From Microbacterium testaceum StLB037 (GTDB taxonomy: Bacteria > Actinomycetota > Actinomycetes > Actinomycetales > Microbacteriaceae): a stretch of DNA of 64,000 nt. The position numbers were made by a program, and so were the translations under genes. Under the pieces are notes generated by a model. It saw only the letters and a list, made by a program, of their open reading frames with translations, had not been told where the DNA came from and did not search any database. Of the stretch, positions 1 to 8,835 are shown piece after piece. Every line of letters begins with the position of its first letter. The first letter of the stretch is position 1. The stretch lies in assembly GCF_000202635.1 (NCBI RefSeq), contig NC_015125.1, forward strand, positions 3,348,001-3,412,000, given 5' to 3'.

Positions 1-445
1 CGTTGCCGCCGACCGCGTAGGCATTCGCGCCGAGCTGTGTGACGACGGCGGACCCACTGGCCCCGCCGCTGAGGGCGGTGACCGTGATGCTGCTGCCGGG
101 GAGGGCCCAGGCGTCGCTGGTCGTCATCGTCGAGGTGGCGACGCCGGATCCGTCGGTCGAGGCGGTCGTGGGGGAGAAGCTCACGCCGTCCGGGCCGGTG
201 AACGAGACCGGCTGACCGGTCATCGGCGCTCCGGAGGCGTCCGTCACGGTCGCGGTGACCAGGACGTTTCCCGCGGCGGGGGACTGCATGTTCGGCGTGG
301 TGGCCGTGACCGTCGGCCCGGCGGAGACGGCGAGAGCGGGGGTGGCGCTGACGGTGACGATGACGGGAACCGCCCAGGCGGCACCCGCGATGACCGTGCG
401 GCGGGAGAGGGTGGGCGCGTCGGACGCGGGCACGAGGGCGTTCAT
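1..445 (-). CDS. Exported Ig-like domain protein, Tat-type signal, C-terminus outside window
   Basis: Read on the minus strand from an ATG at 445, this frame stays open for 148 codons to the window edge, so only the N-terminus is present. Residues 14-40 carry a twin-arginine signal: SRRTVIAG followed by a hydrophobic stretch and an Ala-x-Ala-like exit (TPALAVSA). Residues from about 45 to 120 (VTATVTDASGAPMTGQPVSF and a following Gly/Ser/Thr-rich part) resemble a bacterial Ig-like domain of the Big_1 type, typical of cell-surface or secreted proteins. A weak Shine-Dalgarno (GGAG) lies about 9 bases upstream. The part after residue 135 (LGANAYAVGGN) cannot be classified. Folding of this protein before export is implied by the Tat signal; its function is not visible. 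Confidence 0.72.
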   Translation of the reverse strand, partial: MNALVPASDAPTLSRRTVIAGAAWAVPVIVTVSATPALAVSAGPTVTATTPNMQSPAAGNVLVTATVTDASGAPMTGQPVSFTGPDGVSFSPTTASTDGSGVATSTMTTSDAWALPGSSITVTALSGGASGSAVVTQLGANAYAVGGN

Positions 446-733
446 TCGGGAGTTCTCCGGCGAGGCAGGGGAGGGTGAGGAACGCGGTCACGCTGACACG
501 CGCTCCTTCAGGGTCGCGGTCGCCGGGCCCAGGGAACGTGCCTTCTCGTCTGGCGACGGACGGGTGAACTGCAGCGGGAGCGGAAGGACGGCGCCGTGTC
601 GGGCGCCGGGCCACACGGGCGAACGTCCCGAGCCACGGGGTATCACCCGTGACTCACCCCGAGGGGGTGTCGGGTTCACCCGGGCGCGGGTGGCGCGGTC
701 GTTCTCCGCCGCCCCATAGCGTCGCCCCGTAAA
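446..733. other. Intergenic region between the Ig-like protein and the DUF6113-like gene
   Basis: This 288-bp stretch separates divergent genes and probably contains both promoters. The only element I can point to is a TAGCGT hexamer at 717-722, twelve or so bases ahead of the ATG at 734. Reading frames crossing this stretch are not supported by a ribosome binding site or by recognisable protein sequence. Confidence 0.4.
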
Positions 734-1165
734 ATGACCCGAATGAGCTCTGGCATCCTGCGCGTCGTCGGCTGGGTCGTGGCGCTCCTCATCGGCGTGT
801 TCTATGGAGCGGCGGGCACGATCGGTCAGGCGTTCCGTCTCGGCCCGGTGCCGCTGGGTCTGCTGCTCGCCACTCTCGGCAGCGCCGCTCTGCTGGTGGC
901 CCTGCGCACGCTGACGGGTGACCGCGTGAACGCATTGGCCGGAGGGTTGGGCATCTCGCTCGCCACGTACGTGTTCTCGCAGCCGGGCGTCGGGGGGTCG
1001 GCGATCGTCGCCGCTCCCACTCCGGGCACGGAGTGGATACCGGTCGTCTGGACGATCGTCGGTCCCGCGCTGATGGTCTTCGTGGCCTTCTGGCCGACCT
1101 TCTCGCACCTGCCCCCGCGGCCGGCCGATAACGCAGCCTCGGAGCCCGTCGTCTCGGTGCGCTGA
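734..1165 (+). CDS. Small integral membrane protein, DUF6113-like
   Basis: The 143-residue product has four hydrophobic segments (about 9-29, 38-58, 69-87 and 100-122) and short polar ends, so it is an integral membrane protein. The sequence resembles the DUF6113 family, which sits next to fdxA in Microbacteriaceae; this assignment is from memory. No catalytic motif is visible. ATG at 734 is followed by a second possible ATG at 743; a TAGCGT -10-like hexamer at 717-722 would give a transcript with almost no leader at 734. It lies 68 bp before fdxA, which has its own promoter, so the two need not be co-transcribed. Confidence 0.7.
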   Translation: MTRMSSGILRVVGWVVALLIGVFYGAAGTIGQAFRLGPVPLGLLLATLGSAALLVALRTLTGDRVNALAGGLGISLATYVFSQPGVGGSAIVAAPTPGTEWIPVVWTIVGPALMVFVAFWPTFSHLPPRPADNAASEPVVSVR

Positions 1166-1221
1166 GATCGACGGATCATAGGTCAGACGGCGCGCGGCGA
1201 GGCCGGTCGAGCGAGCGCGAT

Positions 1222-1227
1222 TAGACT
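1222..1227 (+). promoter_or_regulatory. -10 element (TAGACT) of fdxA, leaderless layout
   Basis: TAGACT fits the actinobacterial TANNNT -10 pattern and ends six bases before the GTG of fdxA, which places the expected transcription start on the start codon. Confidence 0.55.
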
Positions 1228-1233
1228 GGTCGC

Positions 1234-1554
1234 GTGACTTACGTGATCGCCCTCCCGTGTGTCGATGTCAAAGACCGCGCCTGCATCGACGAGTGTCCGG
1301 TCGACTGCATCTACGAAGGCGAGCGGTCGCTCTACATCCACCCCGACGAATGCGTCGACTGCGGTGCGTGCGAGCCCGTCTGCCCGGTCGAGGCGATCTA
1401 CTACGAAGACGACCTCCCGGAAGAGTGGTCCGACTACTACAAGGCCAACGTCGAGTTCTTCGACGACATCGGTTCTCCCGGCGGTGCGGCCAAGGTCGGC
1501 GTGATCGCGAAGGATCACCCCGTCATCACCGCGCTTCCCCCGCAGAGCCACTGA
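1234..1554 (+). CDS. fdxA: 7Fe ferredoxin FdxA
   Basis: The product (106 residues) is a small acidic ferredoxin that carries one [3Fe-4S] and one [4Fe-4S] cluster and acts as a soluble cytoplasmic electron carrier. The cluster ligands are plain: [17 protein letters not shown] near the N-terminus and [11 protein letters not shown] around residues 39-49, the order expected for the FdxA/FdxC family. Length is as usual for actinobacteria. GTG at 1234 is the start and is preceded by TAGACT with a six-base gap, so the mRNA is probably leaderless. The next gene, dapC, starts three bases after the stop, so the two form an operon, an arrangement also known from mycobacteria (Rv1177-Rv1178, from memory). 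The electron partner cannot be read from the sequence. Confidence 0.95.
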   Translation: MTYVIALPCVDVKDRACIDECPVDCIYEGERSLYIHPDECVDCGACEPVCPVEAIYYEDDLPEEWSDYYKANVEFFDDIGSPGGAAKVGVIAKDHPVITALPPQSH

Positions 1555-1557
1555 GCC

Positions 1558-2661
1558 GTGGGCGTCGCCGACCTCGCCGACTACCCCTGGGACGCCGTCG
1601 CCCCGTACGCGGAGCGCGCCCGGCGTCACCCCGCCGGCATCGTCGACCTGTCGATCGGCTCGCCCGTCGACCCCACGCCCGCCGTCGTCGCCGAGGCGCT
1701 CGCTGACGCGACCGACGCCCACGCCTACCCGGCGACCGCCGGCACCCCCGCACTGCGCGAAGCCATCGTCGACTGGTACGCCCGTCGCCGCGGTGTCCCC
1801 GGCCTGACGCGGGCGAACGTGCTGCCCACCGTGGGGTCGAAGGAACTGGTGGCGCTTCTGCCGCTGCTCCTGGGTCTCGGCCCCGGCGATGCCGTGGTGC
1901 ATCCCCGCGCCGCGTACCCGACCTACGAGATCGGTGCTCGTCTCGTGGGCGCGGAGCCGGTGGCATCCGATGATCCGTCCGAGTGGCCGGAGAACACCAA
2001 GCTCGTGTGGGTCAACTCGCCCGGGAACCCGGACGGCCGGGTGCTCTCGGTCGCCGAGATGACGGATGCCGTCACCCGGGCGCGTGCGCTCGGAGCCGTT
2101 CTCGCGTCCGACGAGTGCTACGCCGAACTGGGGTGGGACGCCCCGTGGGACACCGAGCGCGTGCCGAGCGTGCTGGATCCGGCCGTCGTCGGCGACGACC
2201 TGTCGGGCGTGTTGTCGGTGTACTCGCTCAGCAAGCAGTCGAACCTCGCGGGCTACCGCGCGGCGTTCCTGGCGGGCGACGAGCAGCTCGTCGCGCGGCT
2301 TCTGACCGGCCGCAAGCACCTCGGACTCATGCCGCCCGCGCCCGTGCAGCGCGCGATGACCGTGGCCCTGGGTGACGACGCGCACGTGGTCGAGCAGCGC
2401 GAGCGGTACGCCCGCCGTCGCGCCGTCCTCCAACCCGCCGTCGAGGCGGCCGGATTCACGGTCGACCGCAGCGAAGCGGGCCTCTATCTCTGGGCCACCG
2501 AGGGGCGCGATGCGTGGGAGAGCGTGGGGCGTCTGGCCGATCTCGGCATCCTGGTCGGACCCGGGCATTTCTACGGGACGCACTTCCCGAACCACGTGCG
2601 GTTCTCGCTGACGGCGACCGATGAGCGGATCGCCGCCGCCGCCGAGCGACTGACGCTCTGA
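1558..2661 (+). CDS. dapC: Succinyldiaminopimelate transaminase DapC (actinobacterial type)
   Basis: This is a 367-residue fold-type I PLP aminotransferase. It would convert N-succinyl-2-amino-6-ketopimelate to N-succinyl-LL-diaminopimelate with glutamate as amino donor, in lysine and meso-diaminopimelate synthesis. Visible elements are VNSPGNPDG (substrate and cofactor loop), SDECYAELGW (Asp that contacts the pyridine nitrogen), and SLSKQSNLAGYR with the PLP-binding Lys. The GTG start at 1558 lies three bases after the fdxA stop, so translation is coupled. The pathway neighbours dapD and dapE are at 13.4-15.5 kb. A second aminotransferase at 62.2-63.4 kb belongs to a subgroup that has also been assigned DapC activity in mycobacteria, so which one carries the flux is open. 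Confidence 0.88.
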   Translation: MGVADLADYPWDAVAPYAERARRHPAGIVDLSIGSPVDPTPAVVAEALADATDAHAYPATAGTPALREAIVDWYARRRGVPGLTRANVLPTVGSKELVALLPLLLGLGPGDAVVHPRAAYPTYEIGARLVGAEPVASDDPSEWPENTKLVWVNSPGNPDGRVLSVAEMTDAVTRARALGAVLASDECYAELGWDAPWDTERVPSVLDPAVVGDDLSGVLSVYSLSKQSNLAGYRAAFLAGDEQLVARLLTGRKHLGLMPPAPVQRAMTVALGDDAHVVEQRERYARRRAVLQPAVEAAGFTVDRSEAGLYLWATEGRDAWESVGRLADLGILVGPGHFYGTHFPNHVRFSLTATDERIAAAAERLTL

Positions 2662-2662
2662 C

Positions 2663-4366
2663 TCAGGTCGACCGGCTCCACGCCTCCCACAGCCGCGCGT
2701 AGGAGCCGCCTGCGGCGCGCAGGTCATCGTGCGTGCCCTCCTCGCGCACGCGCCCGGCCTCGAGGAGGACGACGCGGTCGGCGGCGGCCGCCTGGCTCAG
2801 GCGGTGCGCCACGACGAGCGCGGTGCGTCCCTCGACGGCGGCCAGAGCGGCATCCTCAAGACGACCCGCTTCGGTCGAGCCCGCCTCGGCCGTGGCTTCA
2901 TCGAGGACGACGAACGCGGGGTCGGCGAGGATCACGCGCGCGAGGGCGAGATGCTGCGCCTCCGCGGCGGACAGGGCGGTGCCCGAGGCGCCGACGGGTT
3001 CGTCGAGGCCCCGCGGGAGGCGCGCGACGACGCCGTCGGCGCTCACCCGTGACAGCGCTCGGTGGATGTCGTCGTCGCTCGCGTCCGGGGCCGCGAGTGT
3101 CAGGTTGTCGCGCAGGGTGGCGTCGAAGACGTGCACGTCTTGCGTGACGAGCGCGACGGATGCCGGCCGGTGCACGACCCCCGCGAGCGGTTCGTGCACG
3201 CCCGCGGCGATGGCGGCGAGGGTGGATTTGCCGGCACCGGATGCCCCCACACCGGCCACGGTGGTGCCCGTTCCGAGTTGGATCGACACGTCGTGCAGGA
3301 CGGGGTGGCCCGTTTCGTACGCGTGGGTGACGTCGCGCAGGTGAACGTCGTCGGCTGCCGGTCGCAGCGCCGAAGGCGCGGGTGCTGCGGAACAGATGAC
3401 CCCGACGATCCGCGAGAGCGAGGCGAGAGCGGACTGCAGGTCGTCGACGACGAACAGCAGTTGATTGATGGGGCCGAAGAGGCGCAGGAACAGCAGCATC
3501 GCGGCCGTCGTGCCACCGACCGTTCCGTGTCCGTTCGCCACGAGGACGAAGCCGACCGTGAGCAGACCCGCCATGCCGAGGAACTCGGCCGCGTTGAGCC
3601 GCGCGAAGAAGAGGTTCTGGATGCCGCGCGCCCGCATGCTCCAGCGGACGACGCTCCAGGACGCCCCCGCGATCCGCGCGAGGTGGGACGACTCCGCGGA
3701 GTATGCGCGAACGGTTTCGAGCCCGCGCAGGGCGTCGAGGAGGTGTTGAGCCCGCTCGGACATCGCGGTCCGCTCCGCCGCGTAGACGGCGGGAGCCGAG
3801 CGCAGGTAGCGACGGACGGCGACCACATGCAGCGGCGTGACGCCGACGAGAGCGAGGGCGTACCAGGGGTCGATGACGGCCATGCCGACGAGGGTCACGA
3901 CGATCGTGAATGCGGCCCCGACGAGGGCGGGAACCACACGCGGAACGGCATCCGACACCTCCGCGACGTCGTCGCCCGCGCGCGCGACGAGATCGCCCGT
4001 TCCCGCGCGCTCCACGCGCGACGGCGGCAGATGCAGCGCGGTGTCGACCATGCGTTCGCGCAGATCCGCGAGGGCGGTTTCGCACAGGCGGGACGCGGCG
4101 ACCATGCCGACGGCGGTGAGCGCGGCCCCGACCACGACGGCACCGGCCATCACCGCCGCGAGGACGACGGCGAGGTGAGGGGCGTCGTCCCCGGCCCCGA
4201 TCGCGTCGACGATGACGCCGAGGGCGAGGGGGCCGACGACACCGGCGATCGCCGCGGCCAGCACCACGAGGACGAGCCCCGGTACGCGCCACCATCCGCC
4301 CGGCAGAGACCGGCGGAGCTCGCGCGCGACCTCGCGAGCCGATGCGAGCGGAAGAGCGGTGCTCAT
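2663..4366 (-). CDS. ABC exporter half-transporter with intact Walker motifs but degenerate signature (IrtB-like)
   Basis: This 567-residue protein has an N-terminal six-helix exporter domain (about 1-330) and a C-terminal nucleotide-binding domain. Walker A is GASGAGKST (about 374-382), the Q-loop is VTQDVHVF, Walker B is [10 protein letters not shown] with the catalytic Glu, and the switch His is in VVAHRLS. The signature motif, normally LSGGQ, reads LSAAEAQ (about 465), so this subunit cannot supply a normal second half-site. The upstream gene lacks Walker A but has a perfect LSGGQ, so the two should form a heterodimer with one working ATP site. The ATG at 4366 overlaps the stop of the upstream gene (ATGA). 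Position at the end of a siderophore uptake operon suggests an IrtAB-like role in siderophore movement; this is inference. It ends one base from the convergent dapC. Confidence 0.88.
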   Translation of the reverse strand: MSTALPLASAREVARELRRSLPGGWWRVPGLVLVVLAAAIAGVVGPLALGVIVDAIGAGDDAPHLAVVLAAVMAGAVVVGAALTAVGMVAASRLCETALADLRERMVDTALHLPPSRVERAGTGDLVARAGDDVAEVSDAVPRVVPALVGAAFTIVVTLVGMAVIDPWYALALVGVTPLHVVAVRRYLRSAPAVYAAERTAMSERAQHLLDALRGLETVRAYSAESSHLARIAGASWSVVRWSMRARGIQNLFFARLNAAEFLGMAGLLTVGFVLVANGHGTVGGTTAAMLLFLRLFGPINQLLFVVDDLQSALASLSRIVGVICSAAPAPSALRPAADDVHLRDVTHAYETGHPVLHDVSIQLGTGTTVAGVGASGAGKSTLAAIAAGVHEPLAGVVHRPASVALVTQDVHVFDATLRDNLTLAAPDASDDDIHRALSRVSADGVVARLPRGLDEPVGASGTALSAAEAQHLALARVILADPAFVVLDEATAEAGSTEAGRLEDAALAAVEGRTALVVAHRLSQAAAADRVVLLEAGRVREEGTHDDLRAAGGSYARLWEAWSRST

Positions 4367-5931
4367 GATCGTCCTCCGTCCGCGATCCGCACGACGCGGT
4401 CGGCCACCGCGGCGAACGCGGGGGAGCGGGTGATCACGACGGTCCGCCGATGGAGCCGGGCCTCGTGCACCCGTTCGGCGATCCGCGACTCGGTGACCGC
4501 ATCGACAGCGGTGGTGGGGTCGTGCAGCACGAGGAGTTCGGGGTCGTGTGCGAGCGCCCGCGCGAGGGCGACGCGTTGGCGCTGACCCCCCGAGAGGGCC
4601 GTCCCGTTCTCGCCGACGCGGCTCGCGAGGCCGTGGGGGAGCACCTCGGCGAGCTCGTCGCACGCGGCGGCGTACAGGGCGGCGGCGAGCGTGTCGGCAT
4701 CCCGCTCGGTGGAGCGGACGTTCTCCGTCACGCTGCCGGTGAACAGGTGGGCCGCGTGCGGGGCATGCAAGGCCTCCGGATGCCGCGCGCGCAGCGCCGC
4801 GAGAACATCGGCCGCGCGCGCGCCGTCGCACGCCACGACGACGAACTGTTCCGGCTGAACCTCGGGGAGGTCGACCGGGGCAGGGGTGTCGTCCGCGACG
4901 GCCGCGAGCGGCTCCGCGTCGCGGAGAAGGTCGAGGACGCGCGCGGCGGAGGCGGTCGCGGACGCCCACCACGCTCCCGTGTACAGCGCGAGAGCTTCGA
5001 GGGGGTCGAGGAGGAACTGGGCGAGACCCACGATCGCGATGAATTCGCCGAGTCCGAGCGTGCCCGACAGTGTGAGGATCGCGGCGACGACGGCGACGGC
5101 GGTGAGGAAGAGGCCCGTGACGATGCTCATGGCTCCGCCGAACACGCCCTCCGCGCGTCGGGCGCGCACGGTGTCGGCGAGCGCGGCGCGGCTCGCGCGG
5201 CGGTATCGGCGGCTCGCCTCGACCTCGGCGCCGATGCCGCGGATCACGCGGTAGCCGCTCAGGAGGTCGGCCGCCCGGCCGGCCGCGGTCGCGGCGGCCT
5301 CCTGCTCCTGCCCACTGCGTTCCCGCAGGCGGCGGCCCGCGCGCTCGGTGAGCCAGAGCAGCAGGGGTGCCCCGAGAAGCACGGCGAGCCCGAGGGGCCA
5401 GGAGATCGTCAGGAGCACGGCGCCGCCGAACAGGACGGCGGCGAGTTGGCCCACGGGGTAGACGCCGATCTCGACGGCCTCCGACAGGCGATTGGCGTCG
5501 GATGTCGCGATGGAGAGGGCGACGCCGGGCTGGTCCGAGGGGCGTCCCGGGCCCGGCCGGCGGTGCAGCAGGTGCGCGGACACGGTCGTGCGAAGGCGAT
5601 GCTGCACAGCCAGCATGCCGAGCTCGGCGAACCGAGAGCCGAAGCGCCACGAAAACGACAGTGCGAGGAAGTCCGCCGCCAGGACGCCCAGCCACAGCGC
5701 GAGCTGGCCCGGGTCGCCGGTCGTCACCGCACGCTCGATCGCGAGTCCCATGATGATCGGCACCAGCGCCTCGCCCAGCTGGTGTGTGACCGACAGGACC
5801 GCGGCGGGGACGGTGTACCGCGGTGAGGCGCCCATCACCCGCAGTGCGAGACGGCGGGGCGTCGTCGCGGCGGTGATCGGGATCTCGCGCGTGGGCACCG
5901 GCTCGGCGGGAGCCTGCAGCAGCATCTTCAT
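4363..5931 (-). CDS. ABC exporter half-transporter with degenerate ATPase domain, no Walker A (IrtA-like partner)
   Basis: The 522-residue product has the exporter membrane domain (about 30-350) and an abnormally short nucleotide-binding domain of about 165 residues instead of some 235. Where Walker A should be, the sequence reads [17 protein letters not shown], without Gly-Lys-Ser/Thr. The signature [16 protein letters not shown] is intact (about 446). Walker B is [12 protein letters not shown], with Pro in place of the catalytic Glu, and the switch His is lost (VVITRSPAF). It therefore cannot hydrolyse ATP at its own site but can complete the site of its partner encoded downstream. I chose ATG 5931 because it overlaps the stop of the upstream ATPase gene (ATGA); a longer in-frame extension to 6006 lies inside that gene. 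Membrane location and heterodimer are inferred. Confidence 0.85.
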   Translation of the reverse strand: MKMLLQAPAEPVPTREIPITAATTPRRLALRVMGASPRYTVPAAVLSVTHQLGEALVPIIMGLAIERAVTTGDPGQLALWLGVLAADFLALSFSWRFGSRFAELGMLAVQHRLRTTVSAHLLHRRPGPGRPSDQPGVALSIATSDANRLSEAVEIGVYPVGQLAAVLFGGAVLLTISWPLGLAVLLGAPLLLWLTERAGRRLRERSGQEQEAAATAAGRAADLLSGYRVIRGIGAEVEASRRYRRASRAALADTVRARRAEGVFGGAMSIVTGLFLTAVAVVAAILTLSGTLGLGEFIAIVGLAQFLLDPLEALALYTGAWWASATASAARVLDLLRDAEPLAAVADDTPAPVDLPEVQPEQFVVVACDGARAADVLAALRARHPEALHAPHAAHLFTGSVTENVRSTERDADTLAAALYAAACDELAEVLPHGLASRVGENGTALSGGQRQRVALARALAHDPELLVLHDPTTAVDAVTESRIAERVHEARLHRRTVVITRSPAFAAVADRVVRIADGGRS

Positions 5932-6731
5932 CCGTGGGCCGTCCGCGCCCGCCCGAGGGCCGAGACGGCGGGGGTTCCCGACACGGGATCCGGGGTGACC
6001 ACGCACCGCAGACCGAAGACCTCCTCGACCATCTCAGCCGTGACGATGTCGGCGGGTGCACCCTCGGCGACGATGCGTCCGTCCTTCACGGCGATGAGGT
6101 GGCTGCCATAGCGGGCGGCCTGGTTCAGGTCGTGGAGTACGGCCACGAGCGTGCGGCCCTGTGCGTTGAGGTCGGTGAGCAGTTCCATCAGCTCGATCTG
6201 GTGCGCGATGTCGAGGAACGTCGTCGGTTCGTCGAGCAGGAGGATGGGCGTCTCCTGAGCGAGCGACATCGCGACCCACACGCGCTGGCGCTGACCGCCC
6301 GAGAGCTCCGAGACGAGACGGCCGGACAGGTCGGCCGTGCCCGTGGCATCCATCGCCGCCGTCACCGCCGCTTCGTCCTGAACGGACCACTGCCGGAGGA
6401 AGCCCTGGTGCGGGTACCGTCCCCGCGCGACCAGGTCGATGACCGTGATGCCGTCGGGGGCGAGCGAGGTCTGCGGGAGGAGCCCCACCGTGCGCGCCAG
6501 TTCCTTCGGCGGGTAGTCGCCGAGCGGCCGGTCGTCGAGCCGTACGGTCCCGGCGCTGGGCGTCAGCAGGCGCGCGAGGGCACGGAGCAGCGTGGACTTG
6601 CCGCTCGCGTTCGCCCCGACGATCACGGTGAACGACCCGTCGGGGATGCCGACCGAGAGGCCCTCCGAGATGACACGGCGGTCGTAACCGATCGTGAGAT
6701 CCGTGGCGGCGAGGCGGGCGGGAGCGGTCAT
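5928..6731 (-). CDS. Ferric-siderophore ABC importer, ATP-binding protein (FecE/FepC family)
   Basis: This 267-residue cytoplasmic ATPase would energise uptake of ferric siderophore with the two permeases encoded just upstream. Walker A is GANASGKST (about 39-47), the signature is [16 protein letters not shown], Walker B is [12 protein letters not shown], and the switch His is in [12 protein letters not shown], the wording usual for FepC/FecE-type proteins. Length is normal. The ATG at 6731 overlaps the stop of the upstream permease gene (ATGA), so this is part of a translationally coupled operon controlled from the iron box at 9924-9942. The metal-chelate specificity cannot be read from the ATPase. 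Confidence 0.94.
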   Translation of the reverse strand: MTAPARLAATDLTIGYDRRVISEGLSVGIPDGSFTVIVGANASGKSTLLRALARLLTPSAGTVRLDDRPLGDYPPKELARTVGLLPQTSLAPDGITVIDLVARGRYPHQGFLRQWSVQDEAAVTAAMDATGTADLSGRLVSELSGGQRQRVWVAMSLAQETPILLLDEPTTFLDIAHQIELMELLTDLNAQGRTLVAVLHDLNQAARYGSHLIAVKDGRIVAEGAPADIVTAEMVEEVFGLRCVVTPDPVSGTPAVSALGRARTAHG

Positions 6732-7777
6732 GCGCGTCTCCGGGTTTCGTGGATGAGGAGCCAGACGAGGTAGATCCCGCCCACGACGACCGTGACGAGT
6801 CCGACGGGCAGGGGAGTGGGCAGCACGTGCTGGGCGACGATGTCGGATGCCGTCAGCACGACTGCGCCGATGAGCCCCGCCGGGACGAGCGCGATGCCCG
6901 CGGTGCGGGTGAGCCGGCGAGCGATCTGCGGAGCGGCGAGCGCGACGAACGCGATCGGACCCGCGGCCGCGGTGACGACGGCGGTGAGAGCCACGGCGCA
7001 GACGACGAGACCAAGTCGCGCCCTCTCGACACGGATGCCGAGCGCCCGCGCCGCGTCATCGCCGAGCTCGAGGCGCGACAGGGCGCGCGAGAACGCACCG
7101 AGCGCGACGAGGGCGAGGACGACGACCCCGGCGGCGGGCAGGAACTGCGCCCAGCCGACCGGAGAGAGCGACCCCGCTCCCCACACGGCCGCGACCATCG
7201 CGACCTCGACCTTCGCGCGCAGCAGCAGATAGGTGCTGAGGGCCTGGAGCATCGCGGAGATCCCGATCCCGACCACGATGAGGCGGAATCCCTGGATGCC
7301 ACGACGATAGGCCAGCACGTACACCAGGGCCGCGGAGACGAGGCCCCCGGCCACCGCGCCGGCCGACACGGGGACGCTCCCCGCGGACGCACCGAGGAGA
7401 AGGATCGCGCCGAGACCGCCCGCGTAGGAACCCGCGGACAGCCCGATGATGTCGGGGCTGGCGAGCGGATTGCGGGTGAGCGACTGGAACACGGCGCCCG
7501 AGATGCCGAGGGCGACGCCGAAGACCACGGCGCCGAGCACGCGCGGCAGTCGCCACTCGCGCACCACGGTCGCGGTGAACCCGCCGTCGGTGCCGAGGAG
7601 GGCTCCGGCCACCTGGGCGGGGGTGAGGGGGAGATCGCCGAGACACAGGGCGAGGATCGCGAGGGCGGCCAGGGTCACGGCGATGGCCGCGCCGGTGACG
7701 AGCGTGCGCACCCGGAAACGGACCGACAGTCTCCCCCGGCGGACGACGGCGGTGCGCGGACCGGTCGCGACGGTCAC
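6728..7777 (-). CDS. Ferric-siderophore ABC importer permease (FecCD family), second subunit
   Basis: The 349-residue product is a polytopic membrane protein of the FecCD family with about nine to ten hydrophobic segments. The family pattern RNPLASPDIIGLSAG occurs around residue 100, and the cytoplasmic coupling region that contacts the ATPase lies near GIRVERARL. Start: GTG at 7777 overlaps the stop of the upstream permease (GTGA); the long open frame that continues further upstream is in the wrong frame with respect to the neighbouring genes. It pairs with the permease at 7774-8829 to form the translocation channel. Confidence 0.92.
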   Translation of the reverse strand: MTVATGPRTAVVRRGRLSVRFRVRTLVTGAAIAVTLAALAILALCLGDLPLTPAQVAGALLGTDGGFTATVVREWRLPRVLGAVVFGVALGISGAVFQSLTRNPLASPDIIGLSAGSYAGGLGAILLLGASAGSVPVSAGAVAGGLVSAALVYVLAYRRGIQGFRLIVVGIGISAMLQALSTYLLLRAKVEVAMVAAVWGAGSLSPVGWAQFLPAAGVVVLALVALGAFSRALSRLELGDDAARALGIRVERARLGLVVCAVALTAVVTAAAGPIAFVALAAPQIARRLTRTAGIALVPAGLIGAVVLTASDIVAQHVLPTPLPVGLVTVVVGGIYLVWLLIHETRRRA

Positions 7778-8829
7778 AGGCTGCTCGCTCTCGCGCGCCG
7801 TACCAGGACGATCAGGACGGGTGCGCCCACGAACGCCGTGACGATGCCCACGGGCACCTCGCTCGGCCACAACACCACGCGGCCGACGACGTCGGAGAGC
7901 AGCATCACGACCGGGGCGATCACCATCGTGTAGGGAAGGATCCAGCGCTGGTCGGGGCCGACGATCCACCGAGCGACGTGCGGGGCCATGAGGCCGACGA
8001 AGGCGACCGGCCCCGCGATCGCCGTGGCCGAACCGGCCAACACCGTGATCGCGACGATCGAGAGCACACGCGTGCGCACGAGCCGGGTCCCGAGAGAGGA
8101 CGCGAGCTCGTCGCCGAGACCCAGGGAGTTCAAGGACCGTGCGCACGCCAGCGCCACGACCATGCCCGCGCCGACGAACGGCAGGGTGGGCAGGATGACA
8201 TCCCATCCGCGCTCCACGAACGAGCCCGCGTTCCACCCGCGCAGGCGGGCGAAGGTAACGGGGTCCAGCAGCATCATGGCGCTCGTGATGCCCAGCAGGA
8301 CGGCACCGACCGCGACGCCGGCCAGGGTGAGGCGCGCCGGATCGGGTCCCCCTCGACCGGCCCCGCCGATTGCGGTCACGACCACCGTCACGAGCAACGC
8401 GCCGCCGAAGGCCCACGGCAGGAACTGCGCGGCGGAGACGGCACCCAGCACGACGCCGATCGCGACGAAGAGCGCGGCCCCGGCATCCACTCCGAGGATT
8501 CCCGGGTCGCCCAGCGGGTTGCGGGTGAACGCCTGAATGAGGGCACCCGCGAGCCCGAGCGCGACCCCCACGACGATCCCGGCGACCGTCCGGGGAACGC
8601 GGAGGTCGAGCACGATCTGATCGGTGAGCGTTCCCGAGGGAGCCGCGAGGGCGTGCCACACGTCTGCCGGGCTGAGGGCGTTCGACCCGACGGCGATGCT
8701 GAGTGCCGCGCTCGCCGCGAGAGCGACGACGGCAAAGGCGAGTCCCGCGGCCCGCCGACGCCGGGCGGGGGAGGAGGGGCGGTCGCGCCGCGCGCCGGGG
8801 CGCGACGCGACCGAGAGGGCAGAGATCAC
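7774..8829 (-). CDS. Ferric-siderophore ABC importer permease (FecCD family), first subunit
   Basis: A 351-residue FecCD-type permease with about ten hydrophobic segments after a basic, Arg-rich cytoplasmic N-terminus (about 1-30). The family motif TRNPLGDPGILGVDAG is present around residue 105, and AFVGLMAPHVAR in the C-terminal half is also typical. The start is the GTG at 8829, six bases after the stop of the binding-protein gene, so both are co-transcribed. With the downstream permease it builds the membrane channel of the importer. Confidence 0.92.
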   Translation of the reverse strand: MISALSVASRPGARRDRPSSPARRRRAAGLAFAVVALAASAALSIAVGSNALSPADVWHALAAPSGTLTDQIVLDLRVPRTVAGIVVGVALGLAGALIQAFTRNPLGDPGILGVDAGAALFVAIGVVLGAVSAAQFLPWAFGGALLVTVVVTAIGGAGRGGPDPARLTLAGVAVGAVLLGITSAMMLLDPVTFARLRGWNAGSFVERGWDVILPTLPFVGAGMVVALACARSLNSLGLGDELASSLGTRLVRTRVLSIVAITVLAGSATAIAGPVAFVGLMAPHVARWIVGPDQRWILPYTMVIAPVVMLLSDVVGRVVLWPSEVPVGIVTAFVGAPVLIVLVRRARASSL

Positions 8830-8835
8830 CTCGGG

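Noticed and set aside
255..719. 154-codon plus-strand frame opposite the Ig-like protein
   Set aside because: It is antisense to the Tat-signal coding sequence and runs through the promoter region with atypical composition.
2663..6061. One 1132-codon open frame across both ABC exporter genes
   Set aside because: The first 560 codons are a wrong-frame shadow of the 4363-5931 gene; the true protein starts at ATG 4366, where ATGA overlap and family sequence begin.
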